A stretch of DNA of 64,000 bases from contig JACPVI010000078.1 of the NCBI GenBank assembly GCA_016191815.1, positions 41,903 through 105,902 of the forward strand. The letters are read 5' to 3'. This document shows positions 43,718-50,814 of the stretch, in pieces; position 1 is the first letter of the stretch, and the number at the start of each line of letters is the position of its first letter. The position numbers and the translations under genes are program-made. This stretch comes from Myxococcales bacterium (GTDB lineage: Bacteria > Myxococcota > Myxococcia > Myxococcales > Myxococcaceae). The notes beneath the pieces were generated by a model. The model worked only from the letters and a program-made list of their open reading frames with translations. It was not told where the DNA came from and did no database searches.

Positions 43718-43736
43718 CGACCCTCCGGAGTGTCAA
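43708..43736 (-). promoter_or_regulatory. Consensus-like sigma-70 promoter of the sulfur-assimilation operon
   Basis: Reading leftward: TTGACA (43736-43731), a 17-bp spacer, TTATAA (43713-43708). The -35 is a perfect match and the -10 differs from TATAAT at two positions. The predicted RNA start near 43701 leaves a leader of about 147 nt before the lipoprotein ATG. The spacer also contains an 8-bp palindrome, CTCCGGAG (43723-43730). Confidence 0.65.
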
Positions 43737-43815
43737 TCGAGCCGGCGAGAGCCTTGGGAATGGAGGGGCGGGATTGTGCACACCGCTGCGCAGCATGCTG
43801 CGCTCCGGACCATCC

Positions 43816-43862
43816 AAGAAAAGCCGAGGCCGGCCCGCGCTCACCGCGCGAAGACCGGCCTC
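43816..43862 (-). terminator. Rho-independent terminator of the unknown basic-protein gene
   Basis: Downstream of the leftward stop at 43886, GAGGCCGG (43826-43833) pairs perfectly with CCGGCCTC (43855-43862). An inner CGCG/CGCG pairing is also possible. Read leftward, the stem is followed by TTTTCTT. This isolates that gene from the sulfur-operon promoter. Confidence 0.7.
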
Positions 43863-43885
43863 TGGCGCTGATAGCTCGACTTCGG

Positions 43886-44368
43886 TCAGGCCGCGCGCTG
43901 CACCGCCGCCTCGACGTACTTGATGCCGTTCGGAGTTATCTGCCGCCCGAGCTTGGTGGCCCGCGCGTAGCCGACGTGCTCGCGCAGCACCTTGGCCGCG
44001 TTGGGCGGGGCGTAGCTGACTCCGAACTTCTTCCAGAAGCGGGAGATGAGCCCGGAGGTGACTTCCATCTCCAGATTCCGGGTGAGGTAGAGCGGCACCA
44101 GCGAGCGGAGGAGTTGGTCTTTCTCCTTCCCCGCGCGGATCAACTCCTGCCGCCTGGGATGCTTGTCCAACAGCCCGAGCACCTTCTTGAGCGGATCCGC
44201 TGCCGGCGGCTTGGCGGCCGGCTTGACCTTCGCCTTCACCTTCTTCGCCTTGGGGGCCGAGCGGACGAGCGCCCGCTTGAGCTCCCAAAGCTTCCGCTCG
44301 ACGTACTGCTCGAGGCCAAGAATCTCGAACAGCCCCTTCTTCAGCATCCGCGCCTTGAATGCAGCCAT
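43886..44368 (-). CDS. Basic protein of unknown function
   Basis: 160 residues from ATG 44368 with AGGAGGGG nine bases upstream. Very basic: a Lys/Ala/Pro-rich segment (about 36-57, SAPKAKKVKAKVKPAAKPPA) separates an N-terminal helix region (FKARMLKKGLFEILGLEQYVERKLWELKRALV) from a C-terminal globular part with TSGLISRFWKKFGVSYAPPNAAKVLREHVGYARATKLGRQITPNGIKYVE, which looks like a winged-helix or HTH-like helical fold. DNA binding would fit, but no family is recognised. Single gene with its own terminator. Confidence 0.75.
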   Translation of the reverse strand: MAAFKARMLKKGLFEILGLEQYVERKLWELKRALVRSAPKAKKVKAKVKPAAKPPAADPLKKVLGLLDKHPRRQELIRAGKEKDQLLRSLVPLYLTRNLEMEVTSGLISRFWKKFGVSYAPPNAAKVLREHVGYARATKLGRQITPNGIKYVEAAVQRAA

Positions 44369-44442
44369 TCTTCTAACCCCTCCTATGGGTTGGGTACCTT
44401 TGAAGCGGGTGCACCATACCTTGTGGGATCGGCTTGTGCGAG

Positions 44443-44456
44443 GCCGATTTTTCGGC
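44443..44456. other. Short hairpin GCCGA-TTTT-TCGGC in a divergent gap
   Basis: GCCGA and TCGGC enclose TTTT, between the basic-protein gene (leftward) and the small membrane-protein gene (rightward). Role unknown; it is too short to call a terminator. Confidence 0.35.
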
Positions 44457-44469
44457 TTGGGGCGGGGGT

Positions 44470-44578
44470 GATCCGCCTCGAGCCGTTCGGCCGGGAAAGG
44501 CCAAGTCGCGCGGGCAGATCCGTGCCGGGGGCAGATCCGAAAAAGTGGATCCGCGCTCTCCGGGCGAGATCAGATCCG
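44470..44578. repeat. Five GATCCG hexamers in 109 bp of a divergent intergenic region
   Basis: GATCCG occurs at 44470, 44518, 44534, 44548 and 44573, three of them as (C)AGATCCG. The 270-bp gap (44369-44638) separates divergent starts and otherwise holds nothing obvious, so this may be a cluster of regulator sites. Confidence 0.4.
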
Positions 44579-44638
44579 GGCTTGGCCAGCGGCATCCGGC
44601 GCTTGTCAGCCCCCGGAGCGGCTGTTAACTGTGGCCCG

Positions 44639-44941
44639 ATGGACGCCGAGGTGAACAGCGCGCCGGCCCCCTGGCGGGTGCGGACGCGGGCGGCGATGTT
44701 GCTCGCGACGGCGACGCTGATCGCCCTCGTCCCCTGCGCGCTCATCTTCCTGCTGGTTTTGCACGGGGACTGGATGAACGGCGCCTTCGAGGCGATCGTC
44801 CGCTTCATGCTCGGCCAGCCGTGGTGGGCGGTTTTGGCGGCGACCTCTCCTGTGTGGGCGGTGCTCCTTTTGGGCTATGGCTACACGCGGCGGGCCATGC
44901 GCCGGAGGGCGGCGGAGCGAAAGTCGGGCGCCGCGAAGTGA
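44639..44941 (+). CDS. Small membrane protein with two helices
   Basis: 100 residues from ATG 44639. Hydrophobic segments at about 18-42 (TRAAMLLATATLIALVPCALIFLLVL) and 65-88 (WWAVLAATSPVWAVLLLGYGYTRR), with a basic C-terminus RRAMRRRAAERK. Its stop overlaps the next start (GTGATG), so the two are translated together. No family recognised; the sequence upstream in this frame is intergenic. Confidence 0.65.
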   Translation: MDAEVNSAPAPWRVRTRAAMLLATATLIALVPCALIFLLVLHGDWMNGAFEAIVRFMLGQPWWAVLAATSPVWAVLLLGYGYTRRAMRRRAAERKSGAAK

Positions 44942-46377
44942 TGGTCGCGCTGCTACTGTCGGCCCTGCTCGCCGGGGCGCCGAAGGCCTCCAAGCCTCCC
45001 TCGCCTCGGGCACATCCGGACGCCGAGGTCGCGGTGTTCATCCCCAGGCTGGATCGGCTCGAGGGGCTTTCGGCCTGGTTTCGCCTGGCCGGGGCGCGCG
45101 CCGCGCTTTTCAGGCCGGAGAGCTGGCGCGGGGAGATGCACCCGCTCCTCTCCTTGGACCCCACTCGGGCCCAGTCGCTCGCGGAGGCGGGCATCGAGCC
45201 GGCGGGAGCGGCCACGGTGAGCTACGCGGGCTACGTGCGAATGAGTTGCACCTCGCTCAGGGACGCGAAGCGCTTCGAGCAGCGCGCGGGCGAGCGCCTC
45301 TCCACCTTGGGGCAGCCGTGGAACGCGAGCGCGGAGGGCGGGGTGTCGCTGGTGGGCGCGAAGTCGCTCGAGCGGGTGATCGCCGGCTACGCGCTCAAGG
45401 GGAGCGAAGCCTGTGCGGTGTCGGCGCAGGGCTCGAGCGTCGAGCCAGCGCTGAAATTCGCCACCGAGCTGGTGCGGAAGGGCAGCTCCGGCCCCAGGTG
45501 GAAGGCGGCGCTTTCCCTGCCGGGGACGGCGGTGGTGGTGACTCCTGATGGAGCCGCCGGCTTGTCCACGGAGGACCGCACGCTCACCGTGGAAGGGCGC
45601 GCCGCGCACCTTGCGCTGCCTCCGCTGCAGGGAGCCGGCAGCAGCCCCTACGCCTCGATGCCGCCGAGTGGAATGGCCTTCGTCCGGGCGCGGGTGTCGC
45701 CTGCGGGCTTCGGCCAGCTCGCGCGGATGCTCCAGGGGCAGCTAACGAGCCTGTGCGACGGCTGCGAGCGCGGGGAACTGGCCGCGCTGGGCGAGGCGGT
45801 CTCAGGCGCGCTCACCGGGAACGTGCTGCTCCGGGTGGACTCGGTGAGGGTCAGAGGCTCCTTGAAGACGGCTCCGGCGCGGTACTTCGCGCTGCGCCAC
45901 GCCTACCTCGCCGAGCTGAGCTCCCCCGATCAAGTGCGGGAGCTTTTGGGGAGGCTATCGGAGTGGAAGTCGGCCCGGGCGGAAGGCGACGGCTACGCGC
46001 TCGCGGTCCGAGGTGGAGAGGTGCTGATCGGCGTCCGCGGCGACCACCTCTACGTGGGGAACGACCCAGGCGCGGTGCGCGCGGCGCTGGAGGCGGCGCC
46101 GGAGAAGGCAAGCGCGCTCCCGCACGGAGCGGACTTCGCGATCGATCCGGCGCTGGTGGCGAGGGGGCTCGCCCAGGTGAGCCTCTTGGACGTGATGACC
46201 TCGCAGGAGCTGGCGGGCGTCTTCGCCGCCGGGGCCGAGCTGGGCCCTCTCTTGGCGGCCTCCGAGCGCATCTCGGGGTGGCTCGACCCGGCGGGGGCAG
46301 AACACCGGTTCCGCGCGGTGTGGACGCTCAAGGCCGCTCCTCCTCCGCCGGTGGAGAGCCCCGACGGCGGCCGCTGA
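44941..46377 (+). CDS. Secreted or envelope protein of unknown function
   Basis: 478 residues from ATG 44941 (GTG 44938 is next to it). The first residues, MVALLLSALLAGAPKAS, form a signal peptide. The mature protein is Ala/Gly-rich with two similar halves, each with an F/L-I-P-R-L-D or R-V-S-P-A-G-F strand and an Arg-Ala-Ala-Leu-x-A helix. MSCTSLRD and SLCDGCERGEL hold paired Cys. A DUF3352-like envelope protein would look like this, but I cannot confirm it. Coupled to the membrane protein before it. Confidence 0.65.
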   Translation: MVALLLSALLAGAPKASKPPSPRAHPDAEVAVFIPRLDRLEGLSAWFRLAGARAALFRPESWRGEMHPLLSLDPTRAQSLAEAGIEPAGAATVSYAGYVRMSCTSLRDAKRFEQRAGERLSTLGQPWNASAEGGVSLVGAKSLERVIAGYALKGSEACAVSAQGSSVEPALKFATELVRKGSSGPRWKAALSLPGTAVVVTPDGAAGLSTEDRTLTVEGRAAHLALPPLQGAGSSPYASMPPSGMAFVRARVSPAGFGQLARMLQGQLTSLCDGCERGELAALGEAVSGALTGNVLLRVDSVRVRGSLKTAPARYFALRHAYLAELSSPDQVRELLGRLSEWKSARAEGDGYALAVRGGEVLIGVRGDHLYVGNDPGAVRAALEAAPEKASALPHGADFAIDPALVARGLAQVSLLDVMTSQELAGVFAAGAELGPLLAASERISGWLDPAGAEHRFRAVWTLKAAPPPPVESPDGGR

Positions 46378-46418
46378 GGCCTCCCGCCCGAGGGGCCGGC
46401 TCGGAGGCTCCGCGCCGA

Positions 46419-46447
46419 TTGCCGCCGCCGGAAATTATGACTATGGT
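46419..46447 (+). promoter_or_regulatory. Possible promoter of the toxin-antitoxin pair
   Basis: TTGCCG (46419-46424), 17 bp, TATGGT (46442-46447), placing the RNA start about at the antitoxin ATG 46457. The transcript would be leaderless, in agreement with the lack of any ribosome-binding site there. Confidence 0.4.
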
Positions 46448-46458
46448 TACGTGACCAT
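46443..46458. promoter_or_regulatory. Near-perfect 16-bp palindrome over the antitoxin start (candidate operator)
   Basis: ATGGTTACGTGACCAT is self-complementary except for one symmetric pair. It covers the proposed -10 and the antitoxin start codon, the usual place for autoregulation by a Phd-type antitoxin. Confidence 0.45.
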
Positions 46459-46687
46459 GGGCCACGAGACCAAGACCGTTGCGGCCGGCGAGTTCAAGGC
46501 GCGGTGTCTGGCTTTGCTGGACGAGGTGGCCGAGCGAGGCGAGGTGGTGGTGGTCACCAAGCGCGGCGTGCCGGTCGCCAAGGTCGTCCCTGTCGACCAA
46601 CCGGAGCGCCCAAGCCTGCGGGGCAGCGTGGTGAGCGAGAAGGACATCGTCGCGCCCATCGAGGGCGCCTGGGATGCCGAAGGTTGA
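46457..46687 (+). CDS. Phd/YefM-type antitoxin
   Basis: About 76 residues from ATG 46457 (GTG 46451 is in frame just before). The sequence TKTVAAGEFKARCLALLDEVAERGEVVVVTKRGVPVAKVVPV is the Phd/YefM DNA-binding fold; the C-terminal tail SVVSEKDIVAPIEGAWDAEG wraps and blocks the toxin. The stop overlaps the toxin start as TTGA. Expected to repress its own promoter together with the toxin. Confidence 0.88.
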   Translation: MGHETKTVAAGEFKARCLALLDEVAERGEVVVVTKRGVPVAKVVPVDQPERPSLRGSVVSEKDIVAPIEGAWDAEG

Positions 46688-47070
46688 TCATCCTCGACAC
46701 GCACGCCTGGGTGTGGTGGGCCAGCGGCTCGGGGAAACTGAGCGCCAAGGCGAGGCGAGCGATCGACCAGGCGGAGCAGCTTGGGGTGTCGGCGATCAGC
46801 TGCTGGGAGGTCGCCATGCTCGTGGAGCATGGCCGGCTGACGCTGGACAGGCCGGTCCTCAGCTGGCTTCGCCAGGCACTTCAGCTTCCCAAGATCGAGC
46901 TGGTCGCCCTCACGCCCGACGTTGCCGTCGAGGCCGCGGCATTGGACGGCAAACTCCACGGCGACCCCGCGGATCGAATCATCGTCGCCACCGCGGTGCG
47001 CTGCGCCGCCACGCTCGTCTCGCGCGACGAGCGGATTCGCCGGGCCGGCCTGATCGCCACGCTCTGGTAG
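46684..47070 (+). CDS. PIN-domain toxin (VapC-like ribonuclease)
   Basis: 128 residues from TTG 46684 (TTGA overlap). PIN acidic residues: LDTHAWVWW (Asp 5), SCWEVAML (Glu 43) and DPADRIIVATA (Asp 99 region), as in VapC toxins that cut tRNA or rRNA with Mg2+. Paired with a Phd-type rather than a VapB-type antitoxin, a known mixed arrangement. Followed by the carboxylase operon, 106 bp away. Confidence 0.9.
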   Translation: MIILDTHAWVWWASGSGKLSAKARRAIDQAEQLGVSAISCWEVAMLVEHGRLTLDRPVLSWLRQALQLPKIELVALTPDVAVEAAALDGKLHGDPADRIIVATAVRCAATLVSRDERIRRAGLIATLW

Positions 47071-47176
47071 TGCGAGCAGGGGCGGGCGAAGAAGCTCGAG
47101 GCCACTCGATGCGACTGACCGCCACCTCGAGCGTTTGAGCGGCCCGGCCGTGGAAAGCCGTGTATAGATGCGCGCC

Positions 47177-48739
47177 ATGTCGGACATCCCGGAGAAGGAT
47201 CCGCTCCGCGAGCGGCTGCGGCGCATGGAGGAGCAGGCCGAGCTGGGCGGCGGGCCGGAGCGCATCGCCAAGCAGCACGAGGCCGGCAAGCTCACCGCCC
47301 GCGAGCGCATCGAGCTGTTGTGCGACCCGGGCAGCTTCGTGGAGCTGGACAAGTTCGTCACCCACCGCGCCACCGAGTTCGGGATGGCGGAGAAGAAGGT
47401 GCTCGGGGACGGGGTGGTCACCGGCTACGCCACCGTGGAGGGGCGGCAGATCTTCCTCTTCGCCCAGGACTTCACCGTCTTCGGCGGCTCGCTCTCGGGG
47501 GCCTACGCCCAGAAAATCTGCAAGGTGATGGACCTCGCCACCCGCACCGGCGCGCCGGTGGTGGGCCTGAACGACTCGGGGGGCGCCCGCATCCAGGAGG
47601 GCGTGGAGAGCCTGGCCGGCTACGCGGACATCTTCCTCCGCAACACCCTGGCCTCGGGGGTGGTGCCGCAGATCTCCCTCATCCTCGGGCCCTGCGCGGG
47701 AGGGGCGGTCTACTCCCCGGCGATCACCGACTTCATCGTGATGGCCAAGAGCACCTCCTACATGTTCATCACCGGGCCGGACGTCATCAAGACGGTGACC
47801 CACGAGGAGGTCAGCAAGGAGGCTCTGGGCGGGGCGCTGGCGCACAACCAGAAGTCCGGGGTGGCGCACTTCGCGGCGGAGAACGAGCAGGCCGCCATCC
47901 TGCTCACCCGCGAGCTGCTCTCCTACCTGCCGCAGAACAACGCCGAGGATCCGCCACCGGCGCCCTGCGACGACGACCCGTTCCGGGTGGAGGCTTCGCT
48001 CGCCACGGTGGTGCCCTCCAACCCCAACAAGCCCTACGACATCAAGGAGATCATCCGCGCGGTGGTCGACCACCGGCACTTCCTCGAAGTGCAGGAGCAC
48101 TTCGCCCGGAACATCGTGGTGGGCTTCGCCCGGATGAACGGCCGCAGCGTGGGAGTGGTCGCCAACCAGCCGGCGGTGCTGGCGGGCTGCCTGGACATCG
48201 ACGCCTCGGTGAAGGGCGCGCGCTTCGTCCGCTTCTGCGACTGCTTCAACGTCCCCTTGCTCACCTTCGTGGACGTGCCCGGCTTCCTCCCCGGGACCCA
48301 CCAGGAGTGGGGCGGGATCATCAAGCACGGCGCCAAGCTGCTCTACGCCTTCGCCGAGGCCACCGTGCCCAAGGTGACCGTGATCACCCGGAAGGCCTAC
48401 GGAGGCGCCTACGACGTGATGGCCTCCAAGCACATCCGGGCGGACATCAACTACGCCTACCCCACCGCGGAGATCGCGGTGATGGGCCCGGAGGGCGCGG
48501 TGAACATCATCTTCCGCAACGAGCTGGCCCAGGCGAAGGACCCCAACGCCGAACGGGCCCGGCTGGTGGCCGAGTACCGGGAGAAGTTCGCCAACCCCTT
48601 CAAGGCCGCCGAGCTGGGCTACGTCGACGAGGTGATCCGCCCGGAGGAGACCCGAGGAAAGCTGGTCCGCGCGCTCATGACCTTGCGGAACAAGCGGCAG
48701 GAGAACTTGCCGAGGAAGCACGGAAACATCCCGCTCTAG
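47177..48739 (+). CDS. pccB: Propionyl-CoA carboxylase, carboxyltransferase (beta) subunit
   Basis: 520 residues from ATG 47177 (ATG 47168 is three codons earlier and equally possible). Crotonase-fold carboxyltransferase, with [56 protein letters not shown] and [20 protein letters not shown] C-terminal motif. Asp 413 in GGAYDVM is the residue associated with propionyl-CoA preference in characterised actinobacterial enzymes. Transfers CO2 from biotin to propionyl-CoA, giving methylmalonyl-CoA. First gene of pccB, biotin carboxylase, biotin carrier. Confidence 0.93.
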   Translation: MSDIPEKDPLRERLRRMEEQAELGGGPERIAKQHEAGKLTARERIELLCDPGSFVELDKFVTHRATEFGMAEKKVLGDGVVTGYATVEGRQIFLFAQDFTVFGGSLSGAYAQKICKVMDLATRTGAPVVGLNDSGGARIQEGVESLAGYADIFLRNTLASGVVPQISLILGPCAGGAVYSPAITDFIVMAKSTSYMFITGPDVIKTVTHEEVSKEALGGALAHNQKSGVAHFAAENEQAAILLTRELLSYLPQNNAEDPPPAPCDDDPFRVEASLATVVPSNPNKPYDIKEIIRAVVDHRHFLEVQEHFARNIVVGFARMNGRSVGVVANQPAVLAGCLDIDASVKGARFVRFCDCFNVPLLTFVDVPGFLPGTHQEWGGIIKHGAKLLYAFAEATVPKVTVITRKAYGGAYDVMASKHIRADINYAYPTAEIAVMGPEGAVNIIFRNELAQAKDPNAERARLVAEYREKFANPFKAAELGYVDEVIRPEETRGKLVRALMTLRNKRQENLPRKHGNIPL

Positions 48740-48779
48740 CGCCTGGCCCAAACCGCGGGCGCGCGCTAAACGAGTCTTC

Positions 48780-50291
48780 ATGGTCAGGTTCCGCAAAGTC
48801 CTCGTCGCCAACCGGGGCGAGATCGCCGTGCGGGTGATGCGCACCTGCCGAGAGCTGGGCATCGGCACCGTGGCTGTCTTCTCGGAGGCCGACCGCTCGG
48901 CCTTGCACGTCCGTCAGGCGGACCAGGCTTTCTGCGTGGGCCCGCCTCCCTCCCGGGAGAGCTACCTCCATGTGGAGCGCATTCTCGAGGTCGCCAAGCG
49001 GGCCGGCGCCGACGCCATCCACCCGGGCTACGGCTTTCTGGCGGAGAACGCCTCCTTCGCCCGCGCGGTCGAGCAGGCGGGCCTCTGCTTCATCGGCCCC
49101 CCGGCCTCGGCGATGGAGGCGATGGGCGAGAAGACGCACGCCCGGCAGCGGATGATCCGCGCCGGGGTTCCGGTGGTGCCCGGGGCGGCGGAACCTCTCC
49201 AGAGCCTGGAGGCGGCCAAGAGCCTCGCCCTGGAGCTGGGCTACCCGGTGATGCTGAAGGCGGCCGGCGGCGGCGGCGGCAAGGGCATGCGCAAGGTCGA
49301 CCGTCCCGAGGAGCTGGACTCCGCCTGGCGCGCGGCCCGCTCCGAGGCGATGAGCAGCTTCGGCAGCGACGCGGTCTATCTGGAGAAGTTCCTCGACCGG
49401 CCCCACCACGTGGAGGTGCAGGTCTTCGCCGACGAGCACGGCACCTGCCTGCACCTGAACGAGCGGGAGTGCTCGGCGCAGAGGCGCCACCAGAAGGTGG
49501 TGGAGGAGACGCCTTCGCCCATCCTCACCCCGGCGTTGCGGGAGCAGATGGGAGAGGTGGCGGTGCGCGCGGCCAAGGCGGTGGGTTACCTCGGCGCGGG
49601 GACGGTGGAGTTTTTGGTCGACTCCTCGCGGCGCTTCTACTTCCTGGAGATGAACACCCGGCTGCAGGTGGAGCACCCGGTGACGGAGTGGGTGACCGGG
49701 CTCGACCTGGTGGCCTTGCAGCTGTTGGTCGCCCAGGGCGAGCGGCTTCCCATCGACCGGCTCGCCCCGCGCGGCCACTCCATCGAGGCCCGGGTGTACG
49801 CGGAGGATCCCTCGAACAACTTCATGCCTTCGCCGGGACGGATCCGCTACCTCCGGGTGCCGGGCGGGCCGAACGTGCGCGACGACTCCGGGGTGTACGC
49901 CGGGTACACCGTGCCCAACTACTACGATCCGATGATCGGCAAGCTGTCGGTGTGGGCGCCGAGCCGTCCGGAGGCGATCGCCCGCATGAGGCGCGCCCTC
50001 TCGGAGTACGTGGTGAAGGGAATCACCACCAACATCCGCTACCTCAGGGCCATCTTCGAGCACCCGGAGTTCGTGGCCGGCGACTACGACACCGGCTTCC
50101 TCGGGAGGGCGCACGGCGCGCTGCTCGGCGGGGAGGACGAGAGGCTGACCGAGGTGGCGCTCTTGGCGTCGGCGGTCTGGGCGCACCAGCGGGACGAGAA
50201 GGCGGCGCGGACCCTGATGGGAAACTCCTCCACCCCGCACGGTCCCTCCGCCTGGCGGCTGGCCGCGCGGCGCACCGGGAGGTGGAGCTAA
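48780..50291 (+). CDS. accC: Biotin carboxylase subunit of the acyl-CoA carboxylase
   Basis: 503 residues, the size of a stand-alone biotin carboxylase plus a short tail. ATP-grasp motifs: FRKVLVANRGEIAVRVMRTCRELGI, HPGYGFLAENASFA, KAAGGGGGKGMR, QRRHQKVVEETPSP and LEMNTRLQVEHPVTE. Carboxylates biotin on the adjacent carrier using ATP and bicarbonate. Starts 40 bp after pccB; the carrier gene starts two bases after its stop. No carrier domain of its own. Confidence 0.93.
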   Translation: MVRFRKVLVANRGEIAVRVMRTCRELGIGTVAVFSEADRSALHVRQADQAFCVGPPPSRESYLHVERILEVAKRAGADAIHPGYGFLAENASFARAVEQAGLCFIGPPASAMEAMGEKTHARQRMIRAGVPVVPGAAEPLQSLEAAKSLALELGYPVMLKAAGGGGGKGMRKVDRPEELDSAWRAARSEAMSSFGSDAVYLEKFLDRPHHVEVQVFADEHGTCLHLNERECSAQRRHQKVVEETPSPILTPALREQMGEVAVRAAKAVGYLGAGTVEFLVDSSRRFYFLEMNTRLQVEHPVTEWVTGLDLVALQLLVAQGERLPIDRLAPRGHSIEARVYAEDPSNNFMPSPGRIRYLRVPGGPNVRDDSGVYAGYTVPNYYDPMIGKLSVWAPSRPEAIARMRRALSEYVVKGITTNIRYLRAIFEHPEFVAGDYDTGFLGRAHGALLGGEDERLTEVALLASAVWAHQRDEKAARTLMGNSSTPHGPSAWRLAARRTGRWS

Positions 50292-50292
50292 G

Positions 50293-50814
50293 ATGCGGGG
50301 GAGAGCGACTCGCTACTTCGCCACCTTGAAGGGCCGCGGGCAGCTTCCCTTGGAGGTCGAGCCACTGGGGGGCGGGCGCTTCGCGGTGACTTTGGAAGGC
50401 AAGCGGCGGGAGGTGGACGCGCTCCCTCTGGACCACGGCGCGGTCTCGCTCCTCATCGACGGCGAGTCCTACTCGGTGGAGTTCGAGGAGCACGGCGAAG
50501 AGGTGGCGGTGCTGGTGCGAAACCAGGTGGTCCGGGTGGACGTGGCCGACGAGCGGAGGCTGAGGCTAAGGGCCGCCCACGGAGGCTTCACCGTGGAGGG
50601 CCGGCAGGCGGTGAGCGCGCCGATGCCGGGGAAGGTGGTGAAGCTGATGGCCAAGGTGGGCGATCAGGTGAAGGAGGGGCAGGGGCTGATGGTGATCGAG
50701 GCGATGAAGATGGAGAACGAGCTGACCAGCCCCAAGTCCGGCAAGGTGGTCGAGCTCTCCGCCGTGGAGGGAGCCACGGTGGAGAAGGACGCGCCCCTGG
50801 CGGTGGTGGAGTGA
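50293..50814 (+). CDS. Biotin carrier protein of the acyl-CoA carboxylase
   Basis: 173 residues from ATG 50293. C-terminal biotinyl domain (about 100-173), with the target EAMKMEN (Lys 139), preceded by VSAPMPGKVVKLMAKVGDQVKEGQGL. The N-terminal 95 residues form a beta-rich domain (LEVEPLGGGRFAVTLEGKRREVDAL, YSVEFEEHGEEV), as in the BT-type interface domain of propionyl-CoA carboxylases, here detached from the carboxylase subunit. The stop overlaps the helicase start as GTGA. Confidence 0.92.
   Translation: MRGRATRYFATLKGRGQLPLEVEPLGGGRFAVTLEGKRREVDALPLDHGAVSLLIDGESYSVEFEEHGEEVAVLVRNQVVRVDVADERRLRLRAAHGGFTVEGRQAVSAPMPGKVVKLMAKVGDQVKEGQGLMVIEAMKMENELTSPKSGKVVELSAVEGATVEKDAPLAVVE

Noticed and set aside
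47320..48837. Alternative frame inside pccB and similar long frames over the biotin carboxylase and helicase
   Set aside because: Low-complexity translations overlapping genes with complete family motifs.
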